64,000 nucleotides of DNA, taken from Pestalotiopsis fici W106-1 (taxonomy: Eukaryota; Ascomycota; Sordariomycetes; Amphisphaeriales; Sporocadaceae). The stretch covers positions 1,117,449 through 1,181,448 of the forward strand of contig NW_006917095.1 of the NCBI RefSeq assembly GCF_000516985.1. The letters run 5' to 3'. The notes under the pieces were generated by a model that was not told where the DNA came from, did no database searches, and saw only the letters and a list, made by a program, of their open reading frames with translations. Position numbers and translations under genes: made by a program. This document shows, one piece after another, positions 36,126-49,191 of this stretch. Position 1 is the first letter of the stretch. Each line of letters begins with the position of its first letter.

Positions 36126-37829
36126 ATGTGAGGAAGGCGTTGTTGAGGGATGAGTGGATTTCGTGTTACGACAGGAGTACAAATGGTTTGAAGGCCAACT
36201 TCTATGAAAGGAATGGCGAATGCCGGATTCATTGATAATCTTGTAGCCCTTTTTTTGCTTGATGGCAGCTACTTATGAGCCAGCATTGTTGCAATGCATA
36301 TTTGTGTATGATGAAAGAAAACTATTGCTATCATGAATCCATCACTGGCCGGGGATGAGGTGTTGCTGTATAGAGGGCCGTGTTTCATTATTTTTATAGG
36401 ATTCAAAGTCCATGATGCTCCTGGCTTGTCCAGTCTAGATATATTTGGCGGTTGTTGCTGTATGGTATAAAGGAGCCCACCCCAGACATTTGCTGTCCGG
36501 CTTTCCCATCATCTATTGAGCAGCACTATGCTTCGGGGATTCAAATGTTGACTGGTTGCATTGCCAAGCTTTGAGGCACATGTGGGTACGTTTCAGTCCT
36601 TCGTTGTTCGATTTGCCTTTGGATGCGATTAACCGGCAGCTTGGGCAATTTTGCTGATCTTCAATTAGCAACGAGGGGGATTGACAAAAGTGTGAGGCTT
36701 GGCCCCACAACAAACTACGTCTGACGTATTGTGTAATGTAGCTGGTTACTGAATCGATTCTCTGGATTCATCTGTTTGTGAAGGGCTTCAACTAATGACA
36801 CACAAGCAAACGGCAAAAACTAGGTATCACTGGTATGCACACTGCATTCTCGCACCCCCATCACTCATCCCAGGTAAACATCAAGCTACCATTGGCCGAG
36901 TATGAAGCCCAGGTCCATATTGAAAGATTCGCCAATCACGATCTTGGGCCTGCCCGACTCGAGTGAGACCCTATAAACCTAGAGAAAATAACAAGGGGTA
37001 TGAATCTCCACACTGGGTCCAGGCCCGATATATTGAGACATGTCTGTTGAAGAACAGGTTGCATCCCCGGGAGTAGTATAACGTCATTCAGTCCCAGCCA
37101 ACGACTCGAATGCTGTCGTGAGTGCAAGCGCGGCGATCTTTCAGGGGAAAGAACCACTGAAAATCAATCCAAAGGTGGGCTGTACATTAATAGAAGCAGG
37201 AGGTAGCATTCATGCCATGTGCATTACCATGCCAAACGCCAATCAGCGTGTACATTGTTGCACATATACATATCGATTGACACTGGCTTTTCTTCTCGCT
37301 CCATCTTAACGCTTTACTAAGAGTGGGGTGGCTCAGGTTCGGCTATGTAAGTGGTTTGTGTGTTGGGGATGACCGTTGTGTGGCCTCGGATTTGATCATC
37401 TTCCTGAGTAATGACCGTATGAAATGATTTGCGCCCCCCCCCCAGATCTCTTTGTGCTCGGCTCTTAATAAAAATCCCTTGAGTCTTGAAGTGATTGAGG
37501 GGGTTGCCATGAGTTTGGTGTACAACTACATGTATGCGAAGCAAGCGTCGTCCTCTCTTTTTACACAATGTCAAGACATACGACAACACGCTCGTCGTTT
37601 CCCCATTTCTTGTACTTATTCTCGCTACCTCACTCCTCTATCCAAGAAACTAATTCACTTGTTTACAGTCGACATCTAGACCACAGCCCAATTAGTCTTG
37701 AGAACAATCCGCCTCATTTGCCTCAACACACCATAGCAGGCAACGACTCTTTGTCTGTTTTATGGCAGAATACAAACATATCAAGACAATTCGATTGGCC
37801 CGTGATCAAATAGCTACCTATGTAGAAGC
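36126..37829. other. Intergenic region
   Basis: SCC3 3' flank and upstream region of the DUF3431 gene. A 10-nt C run lies at 37434-37443. Short open frames only, none with a family signature. Confidence 0.5.
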
Positions 37830-39041
37830 ATGATCACTGTGCATCCCCGTCGCGGGCTTTTTGCCCTGATGCCCTCGACTAAAAAGAACCTCGTAGTTGC
37901 CCTGGTTCTGCTGCCGTCCATTGTCATGTGGTTATACCAACTCCTTCCAGCACTGCGCAATGAGTTGATCCCTGTTACCAACGCCAATGACGCTGACAAG
38001 ATTGTCGCACACACGCCAAAGGGCGAAGATAGGATACTTGAGCAGGTTGATCTCGCCGAGTACCCGTATAGCTATGGGAGCAACCTGTCTGTCAACCTCG
38101 TCGTTGCCACCACCCGCAAGGAAGACATTTCTTGGACGGAACATTTGCGGATACCAAACCTCAATATCATACGCTACGTGTCTGACGATCCTCAGGCGCC
38201 CTATCACCCACCCCTCGCCAAGGGCCGCGAAGCTCTCATGTACCACACCTACCTCTACGAGTTTTACGACGAGCTGCCAGACGTGAGCATATTCGTACAC
38301 TCGCAGGAGCAGAGCTGGCACACGGACCCAGAGCTCTGGTCATCAATGCTCTTTACGCTGTCCAACTTGGACCTCGAAGCCGTGGTCGAGCGTGGCTACG
38401 CCAGCTTGCGCGTCAGCTGGCACGCTGCCTGTCCGGACTGGATCAACACCACCCACACCAGCACGCACGGCCAGACATACAAAAAGAAGCAGGAGGAGCC
38501 ATGGATGGTGCCGGCGTTCCGGGCCATCTTTGGCGAAGACGTCGAGGTACCTGAGACCGTGGGTGGGCCGTGCTGCTCCCAGTTTGCCGTTACGCGCGAG
38601 GCCATCCGCAGTCGTGACCGCGCCGTCTACGCCCGTGCCATGCAGTGGTTTGTCGAAACGGACTTGAGCGACTACATTACCGGACGGGTCTGGGAACACA
38701 TGTGGAGCTTTCTATTCAAGGGCGAAGCGACCGATTGCCCCGTCGAGTGGAAGACGTTTTGCCGCATGTACGGCGTCTGCTTCGCGGACCAGACCGACAA
38801 GGACGAGTTCCACACCCTCTGGAGGCAGCGCCGAGATATGCTCGCCCGCCGCGGCTTTTGGCTGGAGCTCTGGGATCCTCAGCGCGCTGCCTGTGAAAAG
38901 ATGCGTATTGCCGAGCTCGACGTTGACATTAACCGTCGGCTCCGTACCGCCATGGCAAGGGGCAGGGCCGGCAAGACTGCCAGTCGATCGCAGGCCGGAC
39001 TGGGTAATCTCTATATCAGTGATACCGCATTGATATTTTAG
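37830..39041 (+). CDS. DUF3431 family protein, probable type II membrane protein
   Basis: Single exon, 403 aa. An alternative in-frame start at 37869 would give 390 aa. A hydrophobic stretch at about residues 20-40 (LVVALVLLPSIVMWLYQLLP) after basic residues looks like a signal anchor. The body carries NLVVATTRKEDISW, NIIRYVSDD, GREALMYHTYLYEFYDELPD, SIFVHSQEQSWH and GGPCCSQFAVTREAIRSR, then WFVETDLSDYITGRVWEHMW. This block order is that of DUF3431, a fungal family of unknown function with glycosyltransferase-like features. The topology suggests a Golgi or secretory location. The C-terminal 40 residues are basic and variable. Confidence 0.85.
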   Translation: MITVHPRRGLFALMPSTKKNLVVALVLLPSIVMWLYQLLPALRNELIPVTNANDADKIVAHTPKGEDRILEQVDLAEYPYSYGSNLSVNLVVATTRKEDISWTEHLRIPNLNIIRYVSDDPQAPYHPPLAKGREALMYHTYLYEFYDELPDVSIFVHSQEQSWHTDPELWSSMLFTLSNLDLEAVVERGYASLRVSWHAACPDWINTTHTSTHGQTYKKKQEEPWMVPAFRAIFGEDVEVPETVGGPCCSQFAVTREAIRSRDRAVYARAMQWFVETDLSDYITGRVWEHMWSFLFKGEATDCPVEWKTFCRMYGVCFADQTDKDEFHTLWRQRRDMLARRGFWLELWDPQRAACEKMRIAELDVDINRRLRTAMARGRAGKTASRSQAGLGNLYISDTALIF

Positions 39042-39715
39042 ATGCGCAAAGTGGAAGAAAAAGGCAAGCGGGAACGAAATGCAACAAGTACCGAGAAACT
39101 AGAGCCTGTTATATGTTGCTTTATACCTTGATTTTATAATGGGCATATGTTTTATGGCCTAGTGCGAATGCCAATGGGATATGGAGTCGAGGTCAGTCCG
39201 TGGAGTAAAGGGATTCGTTCTATTTATAGGGATCCATCCTATTTTGAGCGAAAGAAGACAGGCTGCGAGGCCGTGGTTCGGATAGTCATGTTTATTCCTG
39301 CCTAGCTCGAGTCCCGTGATTCATAAGAGAAGAAAATAAGCGAAGTCGTATCAATGCGACCAAAGCTCCGAGGATAACAAGAACTTGAGGTGGGACGGCC
39401 GGCAGTTTGTACGAAGGCAGTCTTTCCTACTTTTAGTTGAATGCTTAATTCACTGGGCCAGGTTAGTATGAAACAAGTGAACTCCATGTGGAAATGCGAC
39501 ATAATGCATTGCCATTACTCATTATCATTAACGGTCTATTTGCAAGGATAAAATTGAATGACTTCCTCGGAGCCGGGTATCAATGCCCCCAAAAAGATAT
39601 ACATGTCCAATTTTGATCTCACCAATAATGGCATGACTCAAGACGTTACCACTGACAATAATCGCTTGGGTGCATCGCAGTTTCGTGATAGCCTAGAACT
39701 CTAGTTTCGAAGGCA
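39042..39715. other. Convergent intergenic spacer
   Basis: The 3' flanks of the DUF3431 gene and POT1. AT-rich, nothing recognisable. Confidence 0.5.
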
Positions 39716-41814
39716 TCAACTTATTCTCGTTCCAAAAAGACCAAACATTCGCTGATATCGCTTGCCATGGCCAGCATTACATTTCCTAGGGTCGCTCTCG
39801 CTTATTTCGACGCCATATTGGCGCAGACAACACGCAAAAGGCTTATTCGATATTCCAGGTGCAACCTGTTTCGAGGCATCATCTTGTTGATGAGCTCCAT
39901 TCTCATCATCTGAGCTGTCAGGGGGCGCCTGGTTAGCAGCCAGGCGTCTGCGCGACTGACTCTGCGCCTTGGACTCCTGCTCCTTGTATTCTTGGAGATT
40001 GCCCCAAAGCTTGAAGAGTTGTTCCGACAATTGAAAACACTCTTCGGGATTTGCGAGAAGATCACAAGCGTCCATATTGGTAAGGTATTGAGCTTCTGGA
40101 TTATTCACCACTGCCCATAATCGTTTCGGCGGGCCATTCTTCCCGGCATTGGGTCCCGCATCTTCGAGCTGGAGGGCAAACCGCCACTCCCAGGTCTTTT
40201 TTCCGGCAAAGGCGTCCAAAGTGTCCCTATCGTCATCTCCCGAGTCCGGATCAGACTCTCCATCTGAAAGCATGTCGTACTCGGTAGCCTTTCGCCAAAC
40301 GGCGAAATTATGGAGTTTGCGCGGGCGATAATCGACAACCCGCACATGCGCGCGATATCTGGCATTGGTGAAGGGTAGCGTCATTTGCACTTGCTCGCCA
40401 TCAATATTCGTCGTCAACGAAACCTGCTCGACAATTGTGGACAGCGGAAATACTGGCTCGTCGATGCTCGCGCTCTTTATAAGTTCGTTAAGGCCGAGCA
40501 GCCCTTCCCTTTTAGTCTCAGCCTCTACAAGCTGCTTGTTCTTCGCAGCTCTCCTCGCATCGCGGCGTTGCCTGGAGTTTAGTTTTGTGTCATCCACGGG
40601 CTGCTCTGCTTTCCGCTTGTTGCCATTGGCGGCAGCGAATGACTTCTTCTGCTGTTTGGCTGTCTTTTCATAGTCCCGTTTTCGTCGAATGGCTTCTTTG
40701 AGCAGCTCATCTGGGGGTTCGTCGCCGTGTACATCAAGGATCTCGACGGTTTTCCTCCCACCGAAGCTGTTTCGATCTTCTCTTAGGAATCCTTCCATGT
40801 TATTTCCGTTGCGGCCGAATTTCACTTGTACATTCCTCAATTTGACCCAATCACCTGCCTTGATGTTTGCCCGAATTTCGGAAGCATGTGGTTCAAAACA
40901 GCTGAGTTGCATTGAACGTTTTCCGAATGGCCCAGGCCAGCTACGAGATTCCATGCTTGTCCTGGAGGCAATGTAGCCAAACGGATCACCATCCTGTCCT
41001 CCTGGCATGTCACTTCCGTCCCAAGCAAAATTGTAGAAATTGTTGTGCTCGGTATAGTCAGTGATCCAAATGGTGGTCCTGTCCATCTGATCATACGGCT
41101 CTTTGATGACCTGGACAACAAAGTCGTAAAACTTGCCCTCTTCAACATTTTTGAGGAGACTTGACTTGTCTCTGATATTGAGAGAGCGCTCAGTGCTTTG
41201 CTGGAATTCGGACACAGTTGGCAGCGTGCTCTTGTTACTTGAATGATAAATCCAGGAGACATAGTCGCACTCTGCATCTGTTGGTGCCCTGGACGGTTTG
41301 CCCCTATGCAATTTCCTGGTGGGTTTCGCTGCGTGAATGGCCGAAGTGGGAGGTCTCGGGATCTCATCAGCAGGAAAAATGATGATTTCTGTCGACTTTC
41401 CAGGTTCAGTGCATAGGCAGGTATTACCACCCCAATCGTCTACTTTGGCATTGGTGACCAAGACCACGTCGCCAACTCCTACCTGAGGTTGTTCATCCTC
41501 AGGTCGAAATACGTTGAATTTTATGCCACTCTCATACTCGTCCTCGATGGACTTGTCCACTAGAGTGAGATTAGATTTATAATCTTGGCCTAGTGTTAGT
41601 CGGGGGCCGCACTTCAAGAGGAAATATTCGAGGTTTTACCTGATCCTCTAGTTGCTATTGGTGCCCGGAAGTCCTTGACCAGACCAATGACGCTTGCGGA
41701 TCTGCCGCGATGGCCACGTTGATTCTCAAGGATGTATCTGATGCTGTCAATACCGTCGGGGAGGCTCTTTTCAGCTCCGTAGCGGCGAGAGGTGGAACGT
41801 CCATATTGCGACAT
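39716..41814 (-). CDS. POT1: Telomere end-binding protein POT1
   Basis: Two exons, 41640-41814 and 39716-41589 (682 aa), with a short 50-bp intron. The N-terminal OB fold begins near SIRYILENQRGHRGRSASVI and continues VIGLVKDFRAPI, then after the splice GQDYKSNLTLVDKS and VGVGDVVLVTNAKVDDWGGN. The second OB fold has FYDFVVQVIKEPYDQ, TIWITDYTEHNNFYNFAWD and IKAGDWVKLRNVQVKFG. A charged coiled-coil-like linker (IRRKRDYEKTAKQQKK) follows. A C-terminal region has PFTNARYRAHVRVVDYRP and a late Cys pair (PFACCLRQYGVEI..RKCNAGHGKRYQRMF). POT1 binds the G-rich telomeric single strand in the shelterin-type complex and protects ends. The assignment rests on the fold pattern and ordered blocks. Confidence 0.82.
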
Positions 41815-43645
41815 CTTGGTGTCAGTTCCACTGATGACGCCTCGTCCTGACAATTCCAAAAAAGGGGGATTTTAGATGCGGTCTTGTCGACTGCACATGG
41901 CGTGGTTGTAGCTCCAGGCTCGTGTATCTGATTGATCTACGGAATATACACGTGGTAACGCGTCTTCATTAAAGTGGCAGACGCGACTTTCTGGCTTTGA
42001 CGGGTGCTGGCTGCCTGACAGGTGTCACGACGGCGGCGCCAAATCACGTTGCACTGATAGGGCAGAACATGCCGCGACAGGGGGGGGCCCTACCTAAAGC
42101 CTTAAGGTAGAGGCCTCACACGCAGCAGGACAGGCACAGCCCACAGCACTGAGCACAGGCACTGGGTAAGGGGTGTCTTCCGTTTGAGGAGGGGTAGATC
42201 GATTGGCCCGTGCACTCCGCTCGATACACCACATGAGAAAAGAGGCCAAGCAACCTAACATGGTGGGGGTTACGATTTGCACACAGGTTTTTCAATTCAT
42301 GAGTTTGGCACGTGTCAATGGAGTCCGTTGTCATAGTCTGGACTCTCAAATTCTTTGCATTTGACTGCATCGGTTTCCGCCGCGGTGGATTCATATTTTT
42401 ACTTTTTCTTCCTTTTTGACAAACAGAGCACTGGACGCAGAATGGCTTGTTGCAGAGTTGTGCCGCTATATATTGTGGATTAGAGATTGCCTTTATCTGA
42501 GTCGATAGGTTTGAGTACGCAGTCTCTAGCTCCAAGGACTACGTAGGTGAATACCTTCGGCCCCTACCGGGCAATTAGCAGTGACGATGATAGCTTGCAC
42601 CTTTGCAGTTATATGAGAATGGTAAGAATGGGATAGATGGAAGCAAGAACAATAAGATTGCCATTTACGACGAGAGCAGTCTCACCTTCACGCACTCTGT
42701 GTCTCGGTCAGCAACAAGCACTAAAGGCAAGTCTTGAGCTTGGGAAATGGAATTTTGCAGCAGTTTTCGGGTTTTCCATTATGCGCGGGGCGTCCACGTT
42801 CCAGGTTGCCACCATCTGTCCAATTCATTGCTGAGCGGCTCGTCTCGTCCCCACACCCCTTCATCGATGTACCATTTGTGTTTAAACAGGATTCATCGCC
42901 TTTTTTGGGAGGGTTTGTAGAAGCCAGTGGAAGACAAGAGCAGGCGAGAGATGAGCATGCTTGCTTGAGCTGAAAATGGCGAACAAGGGCTCAGGAGCAA
43001 ACAATCAAGTAGAATAAATCTAACCCCTACAGCCGCCTGTAGCATGATACAGATTTGGTAGAGCCCCCGCCTAGGTACAGGTAGATCAAGGTACTTAATA
43101 ACCATTTATCGACTTTGTTGCAGCAACCTACAGCACCACATTAGGTACTGTACCTATCACCTGCGTTCCTACGTGCATCACCTAGTTGAGCTTTCCAAGT
43201 GACTGCGCTCTCAGTGAATGCGCATTGCCGCTGCGGCTTTCCCCTCATCATAATTTCGCCTTGCAGCAGCGCTTGGGGTCAATTTTTCTTTTCCTTTCCT
43301 ACATTTACCATCCATTCCAACCAACCGTCCTCCGGCTTCTTTTTCTGAGCCATTATAAACCACAGAGATAAAAAATCAGCACACCGAGACAAGTATTTTA
43401 CTTTACAAGCCGACTTGACTGTCTCCACTTGAGAAGAATTCTTCCTTCATCAATTTCTCTAGGCCCGTTCCGTCGTTAATCAAAACAAACCACCCCGCCT
43501 TTTAAGGGTCTCCTGGGCATCCAGCAAAAACAAATTACTGCCACCTCCCAGATCAAACACCACTACCGCCAACTCTTCCCTTTTCAGCATCTCGCTGGTA
43601 CTGGTTTCGTCGTCGCATCAGCATCGCGCAAACTCCATCGCAACC
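41815..43645. other. Divergent intergenic region POT1 / importin alpha
   Basis: A 1.8-kb shared upstream region. A pyrimidine-rich leader lies upstream of 43646, and TAGGTA-like palindromic bits near 43070-43155. Open frames at 42094-42535 lack ATG starts or family patterns. Confidence 0.5.
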
Positions 43646-45634
43646 ATGGCTGACCGGTACATCCCCGAGCATCGCCGAACTCAGTTCAAGGCGAAGAACA
43701 CTTTCAAGCCCGACGAACTCCGACGTCGCCGCGAAGAGCAGCAAGTCGAGATTAGAAAGGCCAAGAGAGAGGAGAACTTGGCCAAGCGTCGTGGTATTGG
43801 CTCTGGCGACCAGCGACCCGGTGCATCTCTGGGCGCTGCTCCTGATAGCGATGATGACACTGCTCCCTCGGAGTCTCAGGTATGTCAAGTTCTTGTTGAA
43901 TTTTAATGCGCTTTCCAAGCTGCCTTTTGCCCGCCGGCGCATACATTTGCCCTTGACTTCCACTGCCGTACCATTCCAGAACGAAGCTTTCCTTTGGCTG
44001 CCACCTACCAGTGGCTGCCATGACACACTGTCTATTCATGTTTTTTTTCCACACATTCCTCACCCCACAGCCAACTCAAACCTTGATACCAGACCCTCTC
44101 CGCCACTTGCAAATTCGTACTGGTCATCATGCGCTAACCAAGATTGTGCTATAGCTCAACGAGGACCTGCCTCAGATGTGCCAAGGTGTCTTCTCGGAAC
44201 AAATCGATCTTCAAATCCAGGCCACCACCAAATTCAGAAAGCTTCTCTCCAAGGAGCGCAACCCTCCTATCGAGGAAGTTATCAAGACTGGCGTCGTTTC
44301 CCGATTCGTCGAGTTCCTGCGCTCCCCGCACACTCTAGTCCAGTTCGAGGCTGCTTGGGCTCTAACCAACATCGCCTCTGGATCTGCCACACAAACCCAG
44401 GTCGTCATCGAGGCCGGTGCCGTGCCCATTTTCGTTGAGCTGTTGGGAAGCCCCGAGCCCGATGTTCGTGAGCAGGCTGTTTGGGCTCTTGGCAATATTG
44501 CTGGCGATAGCCCCTCGTGCCGTGACTATGTCCTGAGCTGCGGTGCACTGAAGCCGCTTCTCGCCCTCTTGGGAGACAGCCGCAAGCTGAGCATGCTCAG
44601 GAACGCCACATGGACTCTGAGCAATTTCTGTCGAGGCAAAACCCCCCAGCCTGACTGGAACACGGTTAGTCATTTTGAACCTTCCCCCGTTGATGCCGGA
44701 CTTGTACTGACTGAATTATATACAGATTGCACCTGCTCTCCCTGTTCTCGCCAAGCTTGTGTACTCTTTGGATGATGAGGTCCTGATCGATGCTTGCTGG
44801 GCCATCTCGTACCTTAGCGACGGTTCCAACGACAAGATCCAGGCTGTCATCGAAGCCGGCATCCCCCGTCGTCTTGTAGAGCTGTTGATGCACGCATCAA
44901 CATCCGTTCAAACACCCGCTCTGCGTTCGGTCGGTAACATCGTGACCGGCGATGACGTCCAGACTCAGGTCATCATCAACTGCGGTGCTCTCCCTTGCCT
45001 TCTGTCCCTTCTAAGCTCCAACAAGGACGGAATCCGTAAGGAAGCCTGCTGGACAATCTCGAACATCACTGCCGGCAACAGCCAGCAGATCCAGTCCGTC
45101 ATTGATGCCAACATTATCCCGCCTCTGATCCACCTGCTGTCGAACGGCGACCTTAAGACGAGAAAGGAGGCCTGCTGGGCCATTAGCAACGCGACTAGCG
45201 GAGGTTTGCAAAAGCCCGAGCAAATCCGCTACCTGGTTTCCCAGAACTGCATCCGTCCACTTTGCGACCTCCTTAGCTGCCCTGACAACAAGATCATTCA
45301 GGTTGCTCTTGATGGCCTTGAGAACATTCTTAAGGTTGGTGACCTGGATAAGCAGGCCGCTGGCGACGGTCCTGAGTCGATCAACCGCTATGCTCTCTTC
45401 ATCGAGGAGTGCGGTGGTATGGAGAAGATCCACGACTGCCAGACCAATGCCAACGAGGAGATCTACATGAAGTCATACAACATCATCGAGAAGTACTTCT
45501 CTGACGAGGACGAAAACGCCGATGAGGGCATGGCTCCCCAGGCCCAAGGTGCCAATGGAACTTTCGGTTTCGGAACCAACGGCGCTCAGGGCGGTTTCAA
45601 CTTCGCCAACGGAGGCGACTCCATGGATATGTAG
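43646..45634 (+). CDS. SRP1: Importin subunit alpha (karyopherin alpha, Srp1/Kap60)
   Basis: Three exons: 43646-43879, 44155-44664 and 44726-45634 (550 aa); introns 275 and 61 bp. Residues 1-60 are the importin-beta-binding domain ([20 protein letters not shown], then [20 protein letters not shown]). Ten armadillo-type repeats follow, with the NLS-groove signatures [64 protein letters not shown] and [16 protein letters not shown]. The C-terminus is acidic and Gly/Phe/Asn-rich. It binds classical nuclear localisation signals in the cytosol and carries cargo through pores with importin beta. Strong codon bias and a compact, highly conserved sequence indicate a well-expressed housekeeping gene. 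Confidence 0.96.
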
Positions 45635-46677
45635 AGGATCTCTGCGTTTTCCACGATTTTCTTTTTGTGGTGGCATCGTGGATGCGCGCAACGAGTGGCT
45701 GATATGACAGACTCGACGCCTCATCCCGAGCGGTGCATATCCCAGTGCGCTGTATCATTATTTTTTGCACGCTGGTCTGGCGACTATTCCACACCAATCC
45801 TTTCGGATCAATGAAGTAGATCACAACACCAATTTACTCCCCAGCGACACGCATCACAGCTTCTGCATTAACATCACCGTTTTCCCCCTTATACCACACG
45901 AGACTCACCGCGACACGAGGAGATGAAAGGGTATGGCTTTGACATGCATGAGAGAGATGGTGGACAGGTCCTTTGGTAGCTTGAAAGCTCCAGCCTGATG
46001 AGCACAGCAAGAGTGGCTGTAAAAGAGAATGGATATGTTTGAACAGGTTGAGGGTCATAAATGGTAGCTTGAAAGCTCCAACCCTCTGGGTCATGTGTCA
46101 CGAGATATGTGAGGAGTATCTCATTGAACGCGGCGGTCGAGAATTGACACATTTTGCGTCATCCGTCGGTCGTGTTGAAGACTCTGGACTCCTGGTGGTC
46201 GAACGCTGTAACTGCTAGTGGCAGAACAGCTGCTCGCGACCCCTTGCTCGAAGACGGACGGGATGTGTCCAACCAAGTGGTTGGCCTTAGAGACATCTGC
46301 CGAGCTTCATAATACATCATGTTTGGTAGCGGTTGACAAAAAGATAAAAAATCAGCTTACCTTATCCCCAACTGACGTCTTCTGTGTCGGTAAATCTGAG
46401 GCGAACTCCATAACCTTGGCGACATACTGCATTTTTACAAGGCAAACAAGCACAGTGCGTCCCGTGAAGTGGGCCAATTTATCTGAAGTCATAGCAGCTA
46501 CCATGATATCGAGTACAACCATTTACTTCTGCGACGTGATATAAAAAATGTAGTAAAATTAATCTCTCATGGTAAGTCCTCCTCCTCGTCCTTTAGGCGT
46601 CTCTCCAGCCAAAGATCTCATATCTAATATCCTGCCTTTCTAGCCCAGAACGAATTATATATTACAACAATAAGATT
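45635..46677. other. Convergent intergenic region with an 18-bp direct repeat
   Basis: The 3' flanks of importin alpha (+) and the amine oxidase (-). GGTAGCTTGAAAGCTCCA occurs at 45975-45992 and again at 46063-46080, 88 bp apart, with an internal near-palindrome AGCTTGAAAGCT. No coding pattern. Confidence 0.6.
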
Positions 46678-49191
46678 TTACTCGCCGTCCGTCTCGAAAA
46701 AGGGGTTGTTAGGATCGTAAGGGAACTTGCGGACCACCACGTCGCCCTTATATTGCCAAAGGTCGTACTCGACGGGGGTAAAGTCGAGCTCGAAAGAATC
46801 ATCCTTCTGCCCAAAGGTCTGCACCTCGGCTGCGGCCCCATCGGCGTAGTTGATGCGCACCTGGTTCACTGTCTGCCGGCTCTGGTCGGTGTCGAAGTAG
46901 TTGCTCGGCGAGAAGATTGCTCCGGCGTGGGCGACTGTAAACATGGAGTTGGGCAAGTCTCCAGTGTGCGGTACGTGGTGCATTCCCAGATTTAACCACA
47001 GGACCAAGTCCTCTTGGTTCAAGCTTTCGCCATTGAAGAACTCAGAGAAATCAATGGGTGGATTGTACAGGTCCTGCGAAGCGTACGGGTGTGCAGATCT
47101 AGGTTCGTAATCGTGCTGTCTGGTAACCTGGATATCGTATTCAGCCCAGTGAGCCGCGTTGACCAAATCACTAGAGTTTTCCACGGTCAAGTGAAGACCA
47201 CCAGACATGGGGGCTACGCGGTAGCCTCTGTACTCGCCCCACTGGTTCGGCTGGTCCTGGTTCACGACCAGAACCTGCTGGGCCGAGTTGGGAGCCCAGT
47301 TGAAGCGAGACTCGGACTCGTCCTCGATAAAAGTCCGCTGTACCTGCATTGTATTCCGGACCTGGCCGTTGGACCACGGATACACGCGCGAGACGGGGAC
47401 ATTGGTCATGAGCTGGACCGTGTTGTCGGTCCCGGCAATATCAAAATCGGCCTTGAAGTTCAACACGTGGTCGTGCATACTTCCGCTGAGCGCTTGCTGG
47501 ATCTTGAATCCAAAGTCTTCAGAGCCAGTCGTGGAGTAGGTGGCTTGGATATAACCCGAAGCCCGGACTTCGACGGAAATAGAGCCATCCAGGAAGAAAC
47601 TATAAGTGAACATGTAATCGTAGTTGCCCACTGTCGAAACCGATCGGACGGCGAAATACGTGTTCTTGGTGGCGCTCACGTAATCGGCGGTACTGTGACG
47701 CTGGATCGGGTAGTCGGCAGTATACTCGAACAGACAGATGCTATTCAAGTGTGTATGGGTCGTCTCGTCGACGTAAAAAGTCGAGTTGAGATACGTGGCA
47801 TAGGCGGGACAGTCGTACTCGGGTACAAGCTCAAATGCATAGGGGCCGAAACCATAATACGAGTCCAGATACGCGACACCCGACTGCACGGGATCGCTGG
47901 CAGCATAGTGTGCCAACGCCTCCTGCAGGCCAATCTCGTACAATATGCGCTCGCCCTTGTAGCGGATATCATACAGAGCCATGCCCGTGTCGCGCGAGAA
48001 GCCAATAAAGAAGGAAAAGCCCATCCACTCGACGTACTTGCGCTCCGAGTCGACGGCGAACCGCGGGCCCGACGGCGCAATCATGGTCGGCGGGTAGCTG
48101 GTGTCGTAGGGCAGACCCGGGTCGATGGGGTCGGTGCGGGCCCAGGCGCCCTCGACGTTGGGCAGCATCTTGGGCAGGGCGCCGCTCCAGTACGCTTCCC
48201 GAAAGGCCTCGGTGGTCTCAAAGTACTGGTCGTCGTAGAGCCAGCCCAGGACCTTCCACTCGCTCGAGTCGCGGCCCGTCACGTCGCTCTTGAAGTACAG
48301 TCCGGTCGGCAGCAGGGTCGAGGTGTCGAACTGACCTGCAGGGTAAAAGGAGAAGCAGTCCCAGCGCACAACGTGGCCATCGTCCTGCCACATGGGATCG
48401 ATGCCGTGGATGGCTAGGGTATCGTTATCGAGGCCAAGAGCAGTGGCGTTCCAAAGGTCGAGAGTAATGTCGGCCACCTGGGCACTGACTACCCACAGCC
48501 AGTCGGGGTACAACCTGGCCTCGTCTGCCGCAAGGTTCCGGACCTTGCCCTCGGTCTTGCGCGTGAGAGGAAACTCCAAGGGCTGGTAAGTGGTGGTGTT
48601 GTCAATGGGCAGCGGCCCGACGAGAAGGTCCTGGAAGTAGGGATCGACTGTAGCACGGGTATCAAGAACAACGTGTGCAAATCGAGCGGGTGCTTCAGCG
48701 CCTCCGTCAATGTGGGCGAGTACGTCGGTCTTGTTAGGGACTTGCAATTCGATGAGGACACTATTGGAGGTCAATTAGTGCGGGATTCGAGCGAGTTGAA
48801 TAAGTGGCAAGGGGGTGTCTTACATGGAGTTGTCCCAATTCGTGGCATTTTCAGAGACCGTCAGGTTGAGCGCAGTCTGGGAGAAAAGCCAGGCAATGAC
48901 AGAGGCAGCCTCTTCATCTGCCAGCCCTCCCCAGACATTTTCGTATGGGGCCGTAGTCTCATATGGTGTGACTCCGTTGAAACCAGGGCTCACGATCGTC
49001 TCATTGACAGAGTGTTTCTCGAGGGCACGTCGGATCGCGGTGCGTGCCACTTTCTTGCCGCGGTTGTGGGACCATTCCGTCTTGGAGTATATCTTCGGAT
49101 CCGGTCGTGCCTGGGCCAGCTCGGCCGAGGAAAGGAGTGCCAAGAAGACGGCTGACAATGCCTTGGGACTCGAAAGAGTGGACAGTCTCAT
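46678..49191 (-). CDS. Secreted copper amine oxidase (TPQ enzyme)
   Basis: Two exons, 48824-49191 and 46678-48760 (816 aa), intron 63 bp. An N-terminal signal peptide is seen (LSAVFLALLSSAELAQARP). The catalytic domain holds VAYLDSYYGFGPYAFE (proton-abstracting Asp near 422), STVGNYDYMFTYSFFLDGS (the NYD tyrosine near 503 becomes topaquinone), GSMHDHVLNFKADFDI (copper His near 552 and 554) and MHHVPHTGDLPNSMF (third copper His near 718-721). It oxidises primary amines to aldehydes with release of ammonia and H2O2. The signal peptide and several N-x-S/T sites argue for the secreted branch rather than the peroxisomal 670-aa enzymes; no SKL end is present (C-terminus FFETDGE). The substrate is unknown. 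Confidence 0.93.

Noticed and set aside
42116..42535. 139-codon Cys-containing frame in the POT1/importin spacer
   Set aside because: No ATG start (TTG only), no regular cysteine spacing, no family likeness.
47014..48417. 467-codon open frame antisense to the copper amine oxidase
   Set aside because: It mirrors the GC-rich codon positions of a clearly coding gene on the other strand, has no family signature, and lies entirely within that gene's exon 2.
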